Assembly: GCA_943372195.1 (NCBI GenBank) | Contig: CALRXS010000002.1 | Location: forward strand, 1 to 64,000 | From: JAEYZM01 sp943372195 | Lineage (GTDB): Bacteria > Bacteroidota > Bacteroidia > Sphingobacteriales > Sphingobacteriaceae | DNA length: 64,000 nucleotides | Direction: 5' to 3' | Shown: one piece after another, positions 54,189-63,010 of the stretch | Layout of the letters: every line of letters starts with the position of its first letter | How positions within the stretch are numbered: the stretch's first letter is position 1 | Translations under genes and position numbers: made by a program | The notes under the pieces: model-generated | What the model was told of the DNA's origin: nothing | The model's database searches: none | What the model saw: the letters and a program-made list of their open reading frames with translations, nothing else

Positions 54189-56072
54189 TTAGTTTAACAA
54201 TTTCAATTCGTTTGATTGCACAATTTCTAAATTCAATGGCAATGTAATAGTAAATTTCGAACCTTTGTTCTCTTTACTTATCAATTCTATTTGTCCACCT
54301 AACTTCTCTACTGCATTTTTAACAATATATAATCCTAAGCCCGTACCCGAAGATTTTGTATTACCTCTAAAAAACATGTCAAAAATATTTTTTTGTAAAT
54401 CTTCAGGTATACCTTCACCGTTATCTTCAATAATTAACTCAACATTATGATTATATGCATGCGATACAATTTTCACGAACGAATTTGTTTTTTTTCTATC
54501 GTGATACTTTATCGCGTTAATAATTACATTGTGGAGTACATTATTAATTAGTGATTTATCTGTGACTAACATAATACTTTCATCAATGTCTAACAACCAT
54601 TCAATCTTTTTATATTCTATTAAATTCTCAAATGAACTAATAGTGTCTCTTATTAATGTTGCTAAATTTAATTTTGAATACTTTATTGAACCCTGAGTGA
54701 TTCTAGTAATATTTAATAAGTCCATCAAAATGTTATCTAAATGATTAACACTTCTTTCTATTAAACTTATATATTCATTTGCTTTAATATCTTGAACTTC
54801 TGATTTAGCAACGTTTATAAGACCTTGTAATGAAGCAAGCGGACCTTTTAAATCATGAGAAGAACGATAAATAAAAGTGTCTAGTTCTTTTATTTTCTCT
54901 TCTAATTTTGATTCGAAAAGTTTTCTTTCTGTTATATCTCTACTAATTGAAATCACACCTTCAATTTCACCTGTGTTTTCTTTAAATGTTAACTTGTTAG
55001 TAGACTCTATCCACACATACTTACCATCTTTCTTTTTATATCTATAGCTAGTTGTATGAATGCCTAGCCCCATTTTCAAAAACTCATTCAATCCTGATTT
55101 TACTTTTTCTAAATCTTCAGGATGTAAGAAATCATAAGCATTTTTACCTAAAAGATCTGCGGGTGCATAACCTAGTAATGTATATGATGAAGTTGAAACA
55201 TAATTATAAAAGCCTAATAAATCATGTCGAGTAATCATATCTGTAGCATTTTCAGCTATCAATCTATATTGCTCTTCACTTTCTTTTAATCGTTGATCTT
55301 TTAAAATTCTATCTGTTGCATCGCGAGTAACAGAGACGATTTCGATCGGATTATTATATTCATCGTATATAATTTTACCACTTGTCTCGATCCATATATA
55401 CTCACCATCTTTACGTTTAAATCTGTATTCAAAAATGCTAGTATTATTTTCTAATATAATTGAGTTTACTTGAGTTCTAATCTTTACTATATCATCAGCA
55501 TGTAAGAAATCTCTCAATAATTTACCTTTAACTTCATCAGGCCTATAACCGGTAATTACAAATATTGCGGGTGAAGCATAAATAAATTCACCTGTCAAGC
55601 TATGTCTAGATATTAAATCACTCGAATGTTCAGCTAAAAGTCGATAAGCTTTTTCACTTTCTTTTATCGCTTTATCAAGTTTAACTTTCTGGCGAATGGT
55701 TTCATATTTTTGCAACAGATTAATCACACTATGAAATAATCTTTCGACATGACTCTTGATTACATAATCATCAGCCCCTTCTCTCATCATGTCTACTGCA
55801 ATTTCTTCAGCACCAGTACCTGTTAATGTGATAAATGGAATATTTAATTTGAATGACTTGAATAATCGCAATGCATCTAATCCAGTAAATCGTGGTAACA
55901 TATAATCTGAAACCACCACATCAAACTTGTGTTCAATAAGAGCCTTGCGCATCTCTTGCGCATCTTGTACCCTTACAAAATCTGTTTTGATATCATGCTT
56001 TTGTATCGACCGAACTAGAAGTTCATAGTCGGCATCGTTATCTTCAATAATTAAAAACTTTACACTAATCAT
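54189..56072 (-). CDS. Receiver-PAS-PAS histidine kinase
   Basis: 627 residues. Receiver domain 1-120 with Asp56 in VVVSDYMLPRFTG, PAS 1 about 143-255, PAS 2 about 267-382 (both with the GYxPxEVKGK and RDIT pattern), HisKA with His406 in YRSSHDLKGPLASL, and HATPase_c to about 615 (NVIINAIKYH, EDNGEGIP, GTGLGLYIVK). No TM segment, so it is soluble. An N-terminal receiver allows it to be the target of an upstream kinase. It overlaps the Rcp1-like regulator by 4 bp. Confidence 0.94.
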   Translation of the reverse strand: MISVKFLIIEDNDADYELLVRSIQKHDIKTDFVRVQDAQEMRKALIEHKFDVVVSDYMLPRFTGLDALRLFKSFKLNIPFITLTGTGAEEIAVDMMREGADDYVIKSHVERLFHSVINLLQKYETIRQKVKLDKAIKESEKAYRLLAEHSSDLISRHSLTGEFIYASPAIFVITGYRPDEVKGKLLRDFLHADDIVKIRTQVNSIILENNTSIFEYRFKRKDGEYIWIETSGKIIYDEYNNPIEIVSVTRDATDRILKDQRLKESEEQYRLIAENATDMITRHDLLGFYNYVSTSSYTLLGYAPADLLGKNAYDFLHPEDLEKVKSGLNEFLKMGLGIHTTSYRYKKKDGKYVWIESTNKLTFKENTGEIEGVISISRDITERKLFESKLEEKIKELDTFIYRSSHDLKGPLASLQGLINVAKSEVQDIKANEYISLIERSVNHLDNILMDLLNITRITQGSIKYSKLNLATLIRDTISSFENLIEYKKIEWLLDIDESIMLVTDKSLINNVLHNVIINAIKYHDRKKTNSFVKIVSHAYNHNVELIIEDNGEGIPEDLQKNIFDMFFRGNTKSSGTGLGLYIVKNAVEKLGGQIELISKENKGSKFTITLPLNLEIVQSNELKLLN

Positions 56073-56506
56073 TTTTGTATATTCTGATTAAGTATTACCC
56101 AATAAAATCCAATATCTACTATTGCAGTAATAAATTTTTGAAACTCTACTGGTTTCTGTATATAGCTATTTGCTCCTAACTTATAACTCTCTAATAGATC
56201 TTTCTCTTCTTTAGATGAAGTCAAAACTACTACTGGTATATGTTTCGTTTCTTCGTCTGACTTAATTATCTTCAACACCTCTAATCCGTCAATCTTAGGC
56301 ATTTTAAGATCTAATAATATTAATTTGGGTTTTGATTTTGTGTTTCGATCTTGAAATGATCCCTTACAGTAGATAAAATCGAGTGCTTGTGCACCATCTT
56401 GTACATGTACTAAGTTATTTGCTAAATTATTCTTTCGTAGTGCACGAATAGTCAATTCAGCATCATTTACATTGTCTTCTACCAATAATATCTCTACGTG
56501 ATCCAT
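56069..56506 (-). CDS. Rcp1-like response regulator
   Basis: 145 residues, single receiver. Asp66 in LILLDLKMPKIDGLEV, and the long loop before it (CKGSFQDRNTKSKP) typical of phytochrome-type Rcp1 receivers. It lies between the two kinases with 36 bp to the CHASE3 kinase and a 4-bp overlap with the hybrid kinase. Confidence 0.92.
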   Translation of the reverse strand: MDHVEILLVEDNVNDAELTIRALRKNNLANNLVHVQDGAQALDFIYCKGSFQDRNTKSKPKLILLDLKMPKIDGLEVLKIIKSDEETKHIPVVVLTSSKEEKDLLESYKLGANSYIQKPVEFQKFITAIVDIGFYWVILNQNIQK

Positions 56507-56542
56507 GTTGTTGTTATTATAAATATAATAAATATTTATGTA

Positions 56543-58252
56543 TTAATTTAAAGGAATAGAGACATAAAATTTAGTAGAAACCATCGGCTCTGATTCGGCC
56601 CAAACACTCCCTCCATGTTTTTCTACTATCCTGTTCACTAAGGCTAATCCGACCCCCGTTCCCTCATAATCTGCCTCAGAATGCAACCTCTGAAATACTT
56701 TAAATAACTTATTCTTAAACACTTCATCAAAACCAACACCGTTATCTTCTACGCAAAATATAAAATTATGTTCGTCTTTTAATTCAAAAATATTAATAAT
56801 GGGCTTTGCCACTTTTGATGAATATTTAATGGAATTAGATAATAAATTATTCAAAACAACTTTAATCATGTTTCTATCTACATTAATCATGGCTTTTTCA
56901 GAAATATTTACTCTTATTTCAAGATTTTGCGGAATTTCCAATTCTGAAATTACCTCATTAAATAAGCCCCTAATAAAAATATTTATTTTACTTAAGTCTT
57001 TTCTACCAATTCTTGAAAAGTCGAGTAAATCGTCTATGAGCTTACTCATTTTATTGGCATTATGAATTATAATGTTCAATAATCTATTTCCTTCTTGATC
57101 TAAATTTGATGAATAATCTTCGACTAAGATCTTAGCAAAACCATCTACAGCTCTAAGTGGAGCACGTAAATCATGTGATACTGAATACGAGAATGCTTCT
57201 AATTCTGCATTCAATTTATTGATATTTGATTCAGCATTTACCCTATCTGTGATATCTGAAGAAAATCCGCATATATATTTAACCTCTGATCGAGTATCGA
57301 GAATAGGAAATTTAGTTGATAAGAAAAATCTGGTTTCATTCGAGCTAGACATTGTTTGCTCTTCATATATCATCGGTTTTTTTAATCTAAGAACTTCAGC
57401 ATCATTTTTCATCAATCTAGTTGCTGTTACTTTATTATTAAATAATTCTAAATCTGTTTTACCAATAATTTCTTCTCGTGATTTAGCGATTAATTTTTCA
57501 AATGATTTGTTCACAAATGTATAGACGCCGTTGATGTTTTTTGAGTAGACGACGTTCGGACTAAATTCTACTAAAGAGTCGAGGAATTGTTGAGTTTCAA
57601 GTAATGTTGCTTCTACTTTTTTTCTACGGTTAAACTCACCCTTGATGATTAAGAAAACTGATAATAAAGCAAACAATGTAAATACACCTGTAATTATAAA
57701 TCCGTATTGAGTGAATATTGCTAGCTTACGATTCTTGATATTTATATTCTTTAAGATGACTCTATTTTCAAGTTCAATTATGTTAATAATCGACCTGATT
57801 TTATCCATCGATATCTTAGCCGATAGAATTTGTTGATATCTTTCTAACGTATCTGTTTGATTAGTACGCTCGGCAACGATTAGCTTAATAGATGTATTTT
57901 TTAAATCATTTATGTATCTATTTAAATACTTTATTTCATGATCATATTTAAAATCATATTTGTTTAAATTTTCTAGATATTCTAAATTATGAGCTATTGA
58001 ATCTAATCCAGAATAATAAGGTTTCAAAAAAGTTGTATCGCCAGAAATTAGATACCCCCTCACTCCTGTTTCTATATCATTTGAATTTAGGTTTATATTT
58101 TCTACTGTTCTTAAAACATCCAAGGTATGTTTATCTGTACTTGACCTATTCAATAAGAGCTTCATACTAATTAACGATATTACTGTTAATGATAATATGA
58201 TTAAAGAGATCAAGAAAAATCCAGTATATATTTTACTTTCTACAGATTTCAT
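56543..58252 (-). CDS. Membrane histidine kinase with CHASE3 and PAS domains
   Basis: 569 residues from ATG 58252 (a longer frame to 58297 adds no feature). TM1 at about 10-30, CHASE3 domain (about 37-165, RTVENINLNSNDIETGVRGYLISG), TM2 near 178-200, a PAS domain (LVEFSPNVVYSKNINGVYTFVNKSF), HisKA with FSYSVSHDLRAPLRAVDGF and HATPase_c (NLLSNSIKYSS, EDNGVGFD, GTGVGLALV). It is the sensor of the cluster; the ligand is unknown. Confidence 0.94.
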   Translation of the reverse strand: MKSVESKIYTGFFLISLIILSLTVISLISMKLLLNRSSTDKHTLDVLRTVENINLNSNDIETGVRGYLISGDTTFLKPYYSGLDSIAHNLEYLENLNKYDFKYDHEIKYLNRYINDLKNTSIKLIVAERTNQTDTLERYQQILSAKISMDKIRSIINIIELENRVILKNINIKNRKLAIFTQYGFIITGVFTLFALLSVFLIIKGEFNRRKKVEATLLETQQFLDSLVEFSPNVVYSKNINGVYTFVNKSFEKLIAKSREEIIGKTDLELFNNKVTATRLMKNDAEVLRLKKPMIYEEQTMSSSNETRFFLSTKFPILDTRSEVKYICGFSSDITDRVNAESNINKLNAELEAFSYSVSHDLRAPLRAVDGFAKILVEDYSSNLDQEGNRLLNIIIHNANKMSKLIDDLLDFSRIGRKDLSKINIFIRGLFNEVISELEIPQNLEIRVNISEKAMINVDRNMIKVVLNNLLSNSIKYSSKVAKPIINIFELKDEHNFIFCVEDNGVGFDEVFKNKLFKVFQRLHSEADYEGTGVGLALVNRIVEKHGGSVWAESEPMVSTKFYVSIPLN

Positions 58253-58275
58253 AATGTTGTTGTAATTAAATATAA

Positions 58276-58307
58276 TAAAAAAGGAGAAATCTTTCAATCT
58301 CTCCTTT
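58276..58307 (-). terminator. Terminator of the DUF4382 gene
   Basis: AAAGGAGA/TCTCCTTT (58280-58287 and 58300-58307, 12-nt loop) with a U-rich tail on the minus strand. It sits between the DUF4382 gene and the CHASE3 kinase. Confidence 0.85.
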
Positions 58308-58327
58308 AATAATATGACTCATTATAC

Positions 58328-59092
58328 TTATTGAATAATAAGTAAACCAATATCTGTAACTTGTCCGTTTTGAACAAATACATTATTAATCACCGTATCG
58401 TTTAAAGGAGAAGCAACATCAAATAATAATTTATAAGTACCACTCGCTAATCCAGGCAAATAAAACTTCCCTGTACTCAAATCAGAATAGGTACCAAAAG
58501 TATCAGTATTCAATACAGCCATAACAGCAATTTGAGTTCCTAAAGGTTGTAACTCTCCTTTTATTCCACCTGTAATTGCATCGGTAAGTATTCTAATGAC
58601 TGGTTTCAATATAAACTTATCACTTCCACTTTCTACAATAGATTTTGTAACATCAAAATCTAATCGAACAGTATAAGTAATACCTTGTAATAATTCTTGT
58701 TGTAGATTCAACTTTAATCCCGATTGTTGTGCACTCGGAGTCTCAAGGTCAAATCTAGTACCATCCTTATAAATGTAATTACCATTTTCATCAAGTACTA
58801 ATCTAATTTGTGAAATTCTACCAGTGGGTATACTTTGATCTACCAATAAGGTATCCTTACCATTAACTAAATCTAAAAGATTTATACTTTTAGAATATTG
58901 ATAATCGTATGTGCCATTGTTTGTTTTTACTTCGACATATTTAACATTAATAATTACCGAATCATAATCGCCAGGTGCATCTGTCATGCTTACTTTTAAA
59001 CGACTATAAGAATCAGTAATAACATCATCTTTACATGCTACCATTACGCTTGTAATGATTGATAGCATCAACAAATAAGTTATCTTTTTCAT
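58328..59092 (-). CDS. DUF4382 lipoprotein
   Basis: 254 residues with a lipoprotein signal (VMVACKDD, Cys20). A beta-rich DUF4382 domain (SRLKVSMTDAPGDYDSVIINVKYVEV, then PTGRISQIRLVLDENGNYI) and a C-terminal carboxypeptidase-like or CnaB-type module (FYLPGLASGTYKLLFDV). Probably surface or periplasmic; function unknown. Monocistronic, divergent from PBP1A. Confidence 0.9.
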   Translation of the reverse strand: MKKITYLLMLSIITSVMVACKDDVITDSYSRLKVSMTDAPGDYDSVIINVKYVEVKTNNGTYDYQYSKSINLLDLVNGKDTLLVDQSIPTGRISQIRLVLDENGNYIYKDGTRFDLETPSAQQSGLKLNLQQELLQGITYTVRLDFDVTKSIVESGSDKFILKPVIRILTDAITGGIKGELQPLGTQIAVMAVLNTDTFGTYSDLSTGKFYLPGLASGTYKLLFDVASPLNDTVINNVFVQNGQVTDIGLLIIQ

Positions 59093-59245
59093 AGTGTTGG
59101 GTTTTATATAATCTATTGCGAATACTATACCAATATCAAATAAGCCTGATAATCAATGAATTTTAGACTATATTGGATTTCAACAATATTAATTTGAGTA
59201 AGTAAATCTACATAACGAGGAAAATGGAGGTTTAAAGATTATCTC

Positions 59246-59253
59246 TATATTTG
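59246..59253 (+). promoter_or_regulatory. -7 element TATATTTG, 4 nt before the PBP1A ATG
   Basis: Perfect TAnnTTTG with 'caaa' before ATG 59258. Probably leaderless. Confidence 0.6.
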
Positions 59254-59257
59254 CAAA

Positions 59258-61519
59258 ATGGATAAACGCTGGATTCGTGTACTCTATCAATTCTGTAGAA
59301 TTGTCGCTATATATTTTTTATTAATTGAACTTAATTTTCTTTGGCTATTTGGATATTCACCAAGTATTGTTGAATTGAAAAATCCTCCATATACAGTAGC
59401 TTCGGAAGTATATGCAAGTGATGGAACATTAATTGGACGCTATTTCAAAGAGAACAGATCACCGATAAAATTTGAAGAGATTCCTCAAAATCTAATTGAT
59501 GCTTTAATTGCTACTGAAGATGTTCGATTTTACCAACATCATGGTATAGATTTCTATTCAATATTTTCAAGTATATGGTCTACTGCTAATGGTGACAAAA
59601 GAGGTGCAAGCACAATTACACAGCAATTAGCAAAAAATCTTTTTAGAACTAGAAGCAAGGGATCACAGGGTTTAGTAAAATATATACCTGGAGTAAAGAC
59701 AGTAATTTATAAAACTAAAGAGTGGATTACTGCCATTAAACTAGAGTTATTATATGATAAAAACGAGATACTAGAGATGTATCTTAACACCGTTAGTTTC
59801 GGCAATAACACTTATGGTATAAAGGTTGCAGCAAATAAATATTTCAGCAAATCACCCATGAAGTTAAAAACTGAAGAAGCTGCATTGTTAGTCGGCATGT
59901 TAAAAGCTACTTCTACGTTCAACCCTATTAACAATCCAGAGAAGTCTGAAGAACGTCGTAACATCGTAATCACACAGATGTATAAAAGTCAATTTATTTC
60001 TGATAAAGAAATGAAGAGATTATTAAAAAAACCTTTAAAATTAAACATTTCAGAAGAAGATGACGATTTAACAAAAGACTCATACATAAGAAATGCAGTT
60101 GCTAACTATTTAGATAAGTGGTGTGAAGAGAATGATGTTGATTTATATGCTGACGGATTAAAAATATATACTACTATAGATCCCACAATTCAGAAGCATG
60201 CTGAGAAAGCTGTTGAAGAGTGGATGAAAACATTGCAAAAAAGATTTCAAAATCATTGGCAAAATGATGCCCCATGGCGAGATGAGAACGGTGAAGAGAT
60301 TCCTAATTTTCTAAACACTTTAGCAAAAAGATTACCGATATATAAGAAGCTTGAGAAAATTTATGATGGCAATGTAGATTCAATCGAATTTGCTTTAAAT
60401 AGTAAACATCGAATGAAAGTGTTTACTTGGAAGGGCGAAAAAGACACTACTTTTTCTACTTATGATTCATTAGCATACTATGCTAAAATTTTACATGCGG
60501 GCTTAATGAGTTTTGATCCGGTGACCGGACATATAAAAGCATATGTGGGAGGAATTAATCATAATTATTTCAAATATGATCATGTGATGCAGGCTAAGCG
60601 CCAAGCGGGTTCTACATTTAAACCTTTTGTTTATTTAACAGCATTAGATAATGGATATGCTCCTTGCGATAAGATGGTAGATCAAGCTGTAACAATTACT
60701 TATGAAGAAGATGGTGAAACAAAAACCTGGTCACCGAAGAATGCCGATTGGAAATTTACGGGTTATGAAATGTCATTACGTTGGGCTATGGGTAAATCAT
60801 GTAATTCGGTAACGGCTCAATTAACACAGGCAGTTGGCTGGGATAATGTGGTGAAGTATGCAAAGAAATTAGGGATAGAGAGTGAGTTGAAGGCGGTACC
60901 ATCGGTCGGACTAGGATCAAACGATGTTACGGTTTATGAGATGGTTAGAGCTTATGGTACGTTTTTGAATAAGGGAAATAAATCAGAACCTTTATTTGTC
61001 ACTAAAATAACTGATCATGATGGTAAGGTAATTCAAGAATTTAAAGTGCAACAAGAACAAGTAATTTCTGAAGAAACCTCTTGGTTAATGTTATATATGT
61101 TGAAAGGTGGAATGGAAGAACCAGGTGGTACCTCACAGGCTTTATGGGAATTTGATTTATGGCAAAAGGGAAATGAGATTGGCGGTAAAACCGGTACGAC
61201 ATCTAATCATTCAGACGGATGGTACATAGGAGTATCGAAAGATCTCGTAACAGGTGTTTGGGTAGGCGCAGATGAAAGAAGTGTTCACTTCAGAACATCA
61301 GACTATGGAGAGGGCTCTAAAACAGCATTGCCTATCTATGGCAAGTTCATGGAGAAACTTTATAAAGACCCAACATCCGGAATAACATTTGGAAAACTTC
61401 CAAAACCATGGACAAAGATTGAAAAGAAATATTATTGTCCGACCCCTAGACCAAAGGTCGATACATCGGTAATTGATAGCACCACAACAGAAATTGCAGT
61501 AGATAGCTTAGAAATTTAA
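59258..61519 (+). CDS. Bifunctional penicillin-binding protein 1A
   Basis: 753 residues. Signal anchor (IVAIYFLLIELNFLWLFGY, 14-32). GT51 glycosyltransferase with catalytic Glu87 in IATEDVRFYQHHG and STITQQLAKNLFR. Transpeptidase with Ser452-Lys455 in AGSTFKPFVYL, the SxN as KSCNSV and KTGTTSNHS (644-647 for KTGT). It polymerises and crosslinks peptidoglycan. Convergent with the M16 genes. Confidence 0.96.
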   Translation: MDKRWIRVLYQFCRIVAIYFLLIELNFLWLFGYSPSIVELKNPPYTVASEVYASDGTLIGRYFKENRSPIKFEEIPQNLIDALIATEDVRFYQHHGIDFYSIFSSIWSTANGDKRGASTITQQLAKNLFRTRSKGSQGLVKYIPGVKTVIYKTKEWITAIKLELLYDKNEILEMYLNTVSFGNNTYGIKVAANKYFSKSPMKLKTEEAALLVGMLKATSTFNPINNPEKSEERRNIVITQMYKSQFISDKEMKRLLKKPLKLNISEEDDDLTKDSYIRNAVANYLDKWCEENDVDLYADGLKIYTTIDPTIQKHAEKAVEEWMKTLQKRFQNHWQNDAPWRDENGEEIPNFLNTLAKRLPIYKKLEKIYDGNVDSIEFALNSKHRMKVFTWKGEKDTTFSTYDSLAYYAKILHAGLMSFDPVTGHIKAYVGGINHNYFKYDHVMQAKRQAGSTFKPFVYLTALDNGYAPCDKMVDQAVTITYEEDGETKTWSPKNADWKFTGYEMSLRWAMGKSCNSVTAQLTQAVGWDNVVKYAKKLGIESELKAVPSVGLGSNDVTVYEMVRAYGTFLNKGNKSEPLFVTKITDHDGKVIQEFKVQQEQVISEETSWLMLYMLKGGMEEPGGTSQALWEFDLWQKGNEIGGKTGTTSNHSDGWYIGVSKDLVTGVWVGADERSVHFRTSDYGEGSKTALPIYGKFMEKLYKDPTSGITFGKLPKPWTKIEKKYYCPTPRPKVDTSVIDSTTTEIAVDSLEI

Positions 61520-61521
61520 AA

Positions 61522-61682
61522 GGTATTCGGTATTCAGTATTCAGTATTCCGATGTGCTAGATTGAATTACTTCACGTTTATTAATTATAACTAAATAAAA
61601 AGGTCGACATAATCGACCCTTTTTTATTGTGATGCATTTAAAATTTAGCACATCGGAATACTGAATACTGAATACGTAATAC
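61522..61682. repeat. Heptamer inverted array 7 with a nested terminator
   Basis: Left heptamers ggtattc x2, agtattc x2 (61522-61549). 61531-61559 and 61646-61674 are a perfect 29-bp inverted repeat, including a non-heptameric part (CCGATGTGCTA). Right: ggaatac, tgaatac x2, gtaatac. The 86-nt loop holds an ordinary terminator. Confidence 0.92.
61597..61626. terminator. Terminator nested in array 7
   Basis: GGTCGA/TCGACC (61602-61607 and 61613-61618) with A-run before and T-run after, so it works on both strands for the convergent PBP1A and M16 genes. Confidence 0.85.
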
Positions 61683-61685
61683 GTA

Positions 61686-62993
61686 TTATAGTTTCTGCAA
61701 GAAAACCTCTGACTTCACCTTCGATAAATCACCTAAGTAAGACCAACGAATGCCAGTGATGTATTTCTTAAATACAGCATTAACTTCTTTAGCTGGTACT
61801 TTATTAATGTTATCTATGAACGTATTAAAGTTCTTCCAGTTTCCTTTAGCCTCAGCAACACCTAAGCCAGCACACTGTGCATCATTAGTTTCTAGTCCCA
61901 TAAAGTAAGTAGTGTAATACTGACTTTTCTGATTTCTAATTTCTGTTTCACTAAAACCTTCAGATTTAATTTTCTTCAATTCATCAATCATCACTCCTAC
62001 CGCTTGTTCTGGGTCTGTAGTAGTTACATAGATGTTTGTAAATGGATTGATATTAGTAGAGAAATAAGCTTGAGGAGAATATGATAAACTTCTTTTAGTT
62101 CTAATTTCATCAAATAATCTATCAGCTAAAATTCCGAAAGCAATTTGCATCGCATATGCTTCAGTAGTACCATATGCAGGTGCATTCATGATTCCTCTGA
62201 TGTAATTAGTAGCTAACTTTCTATCTTCAGTATTTAAAGTAGATTGATTGATAGTTAATAGAGTTGGTTTCACTTGAGTAAAGCTACCAGTAGGCATAGT
62301 TCTAATCATTTTACGAACTTTTTCTACTAACTGATTTTTATCAACCTTACCTACAACAACTAAAAATATTTGACTTTTAGTCATCACTTTTTTGTAATGA
62401 TCTTTAACATTTGTCAATGTTAATTTATTCAAAGATTCTTCAGATCCTCTAGGGTCTTTATCGTAATTTAAATTAGCAAAGGCATCGTTAAGTGCCATAT
62501 CTCCTAAGTAAGCATCAGGATCAGATTTAGATTGTTGAATACCTGAGATCATTGCATCTCTTTGTTTTTTGAATTCAGCTTCATCAAATAAAGGAGCATT
62601 AATTACATCTTCGAAGATATTCCATGTAGCATCGAAATTTTTAGAAATACAACTCATAGAAACAAAGCCCATGTCTAAGTTCGAAGAACCATCAATGGTA
62701 CTTCCCATTCTATCTAATACACGGTTGTACTCAGATTTAGTGAATTTTGAAGTACCACCACTAGTAGCAATGTTCAACATTAAATTTTCTACACCTTCTA
62801 ACTCTTTAGTGTAATTAGTTGTGCCACCTTTAATAACTAAACGCGCACTTACAATTTGATTACTTGTAGGTTTATAAATTACCTTAAAGCCATCAACTAT
62901 AATTTCTTCGGCTACTTGCTTAGTTTGTGCATTTGCAATATTACTAATGAGTAATACAGATGCACTAAATAATAATATGATTGATTTTTTCAT
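61686..62993 (-). CDS. M16 family peptidase, catalytically degenerate subunit
   Basis: 435 residues with a signal peptide (SNIANAQT). The M16 fold is clear (RLVIKGGTTNYTKELEGVENLMLNIATSGG), but the HxxEH zinc motif is missing; the corresponding helix reads EGVENLMLNIAT. The C-terminal M16 repeat (TRKLATNYIRGIMNAPAYGT, then RTKRSLSYSPQAYF) has the R/Y pair that holds substrate. It is probably the non-catalytic partner of the upstream M16 protein, from which it is separated by 17 bp. Confidence 0.9.
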   Translation of the reverse strand: MKKSIILLFSASVLLISNIANAQTKQVAEEIIVDGFKVIYKPTSNQIVSARLVIKGGTTNYTKELEGVENLMLNIATSGGTSKFTKSEYNRVLDRMGSTIDGSSNLDMGFVSMSCISKNFDATWNIFEDVINAPLFDEAEFKKQRDAMISGIQQSKSDPDAYLGDMALNDAFANLNYDKDPRGSEESLNKLTLTNVKDHYKKVMTKSQIFLVVVGKVDKNQLVEKVRKMIRTMPTGSFTQVKPTLLTINQSTLNTEDRKLATNYIRGIMNAPAYGTTEAYAMQIAFGILADRLFDEIRTKRSLSYSPQAYFSTNINPFTNIYVTTTDPEQAVGVMIDELKKIKSEGFSETEIRNQKSQYYTTYFMGLETNDAQCAGLGVAEAKGNWKNFNTFIDNINKVPAKEVNAVFKKYITGIRWSYLGDLSKVKSEVFLQKL

Positions 62994-63010
62994 TGTTCTT
63001 TTCTAAAAAA

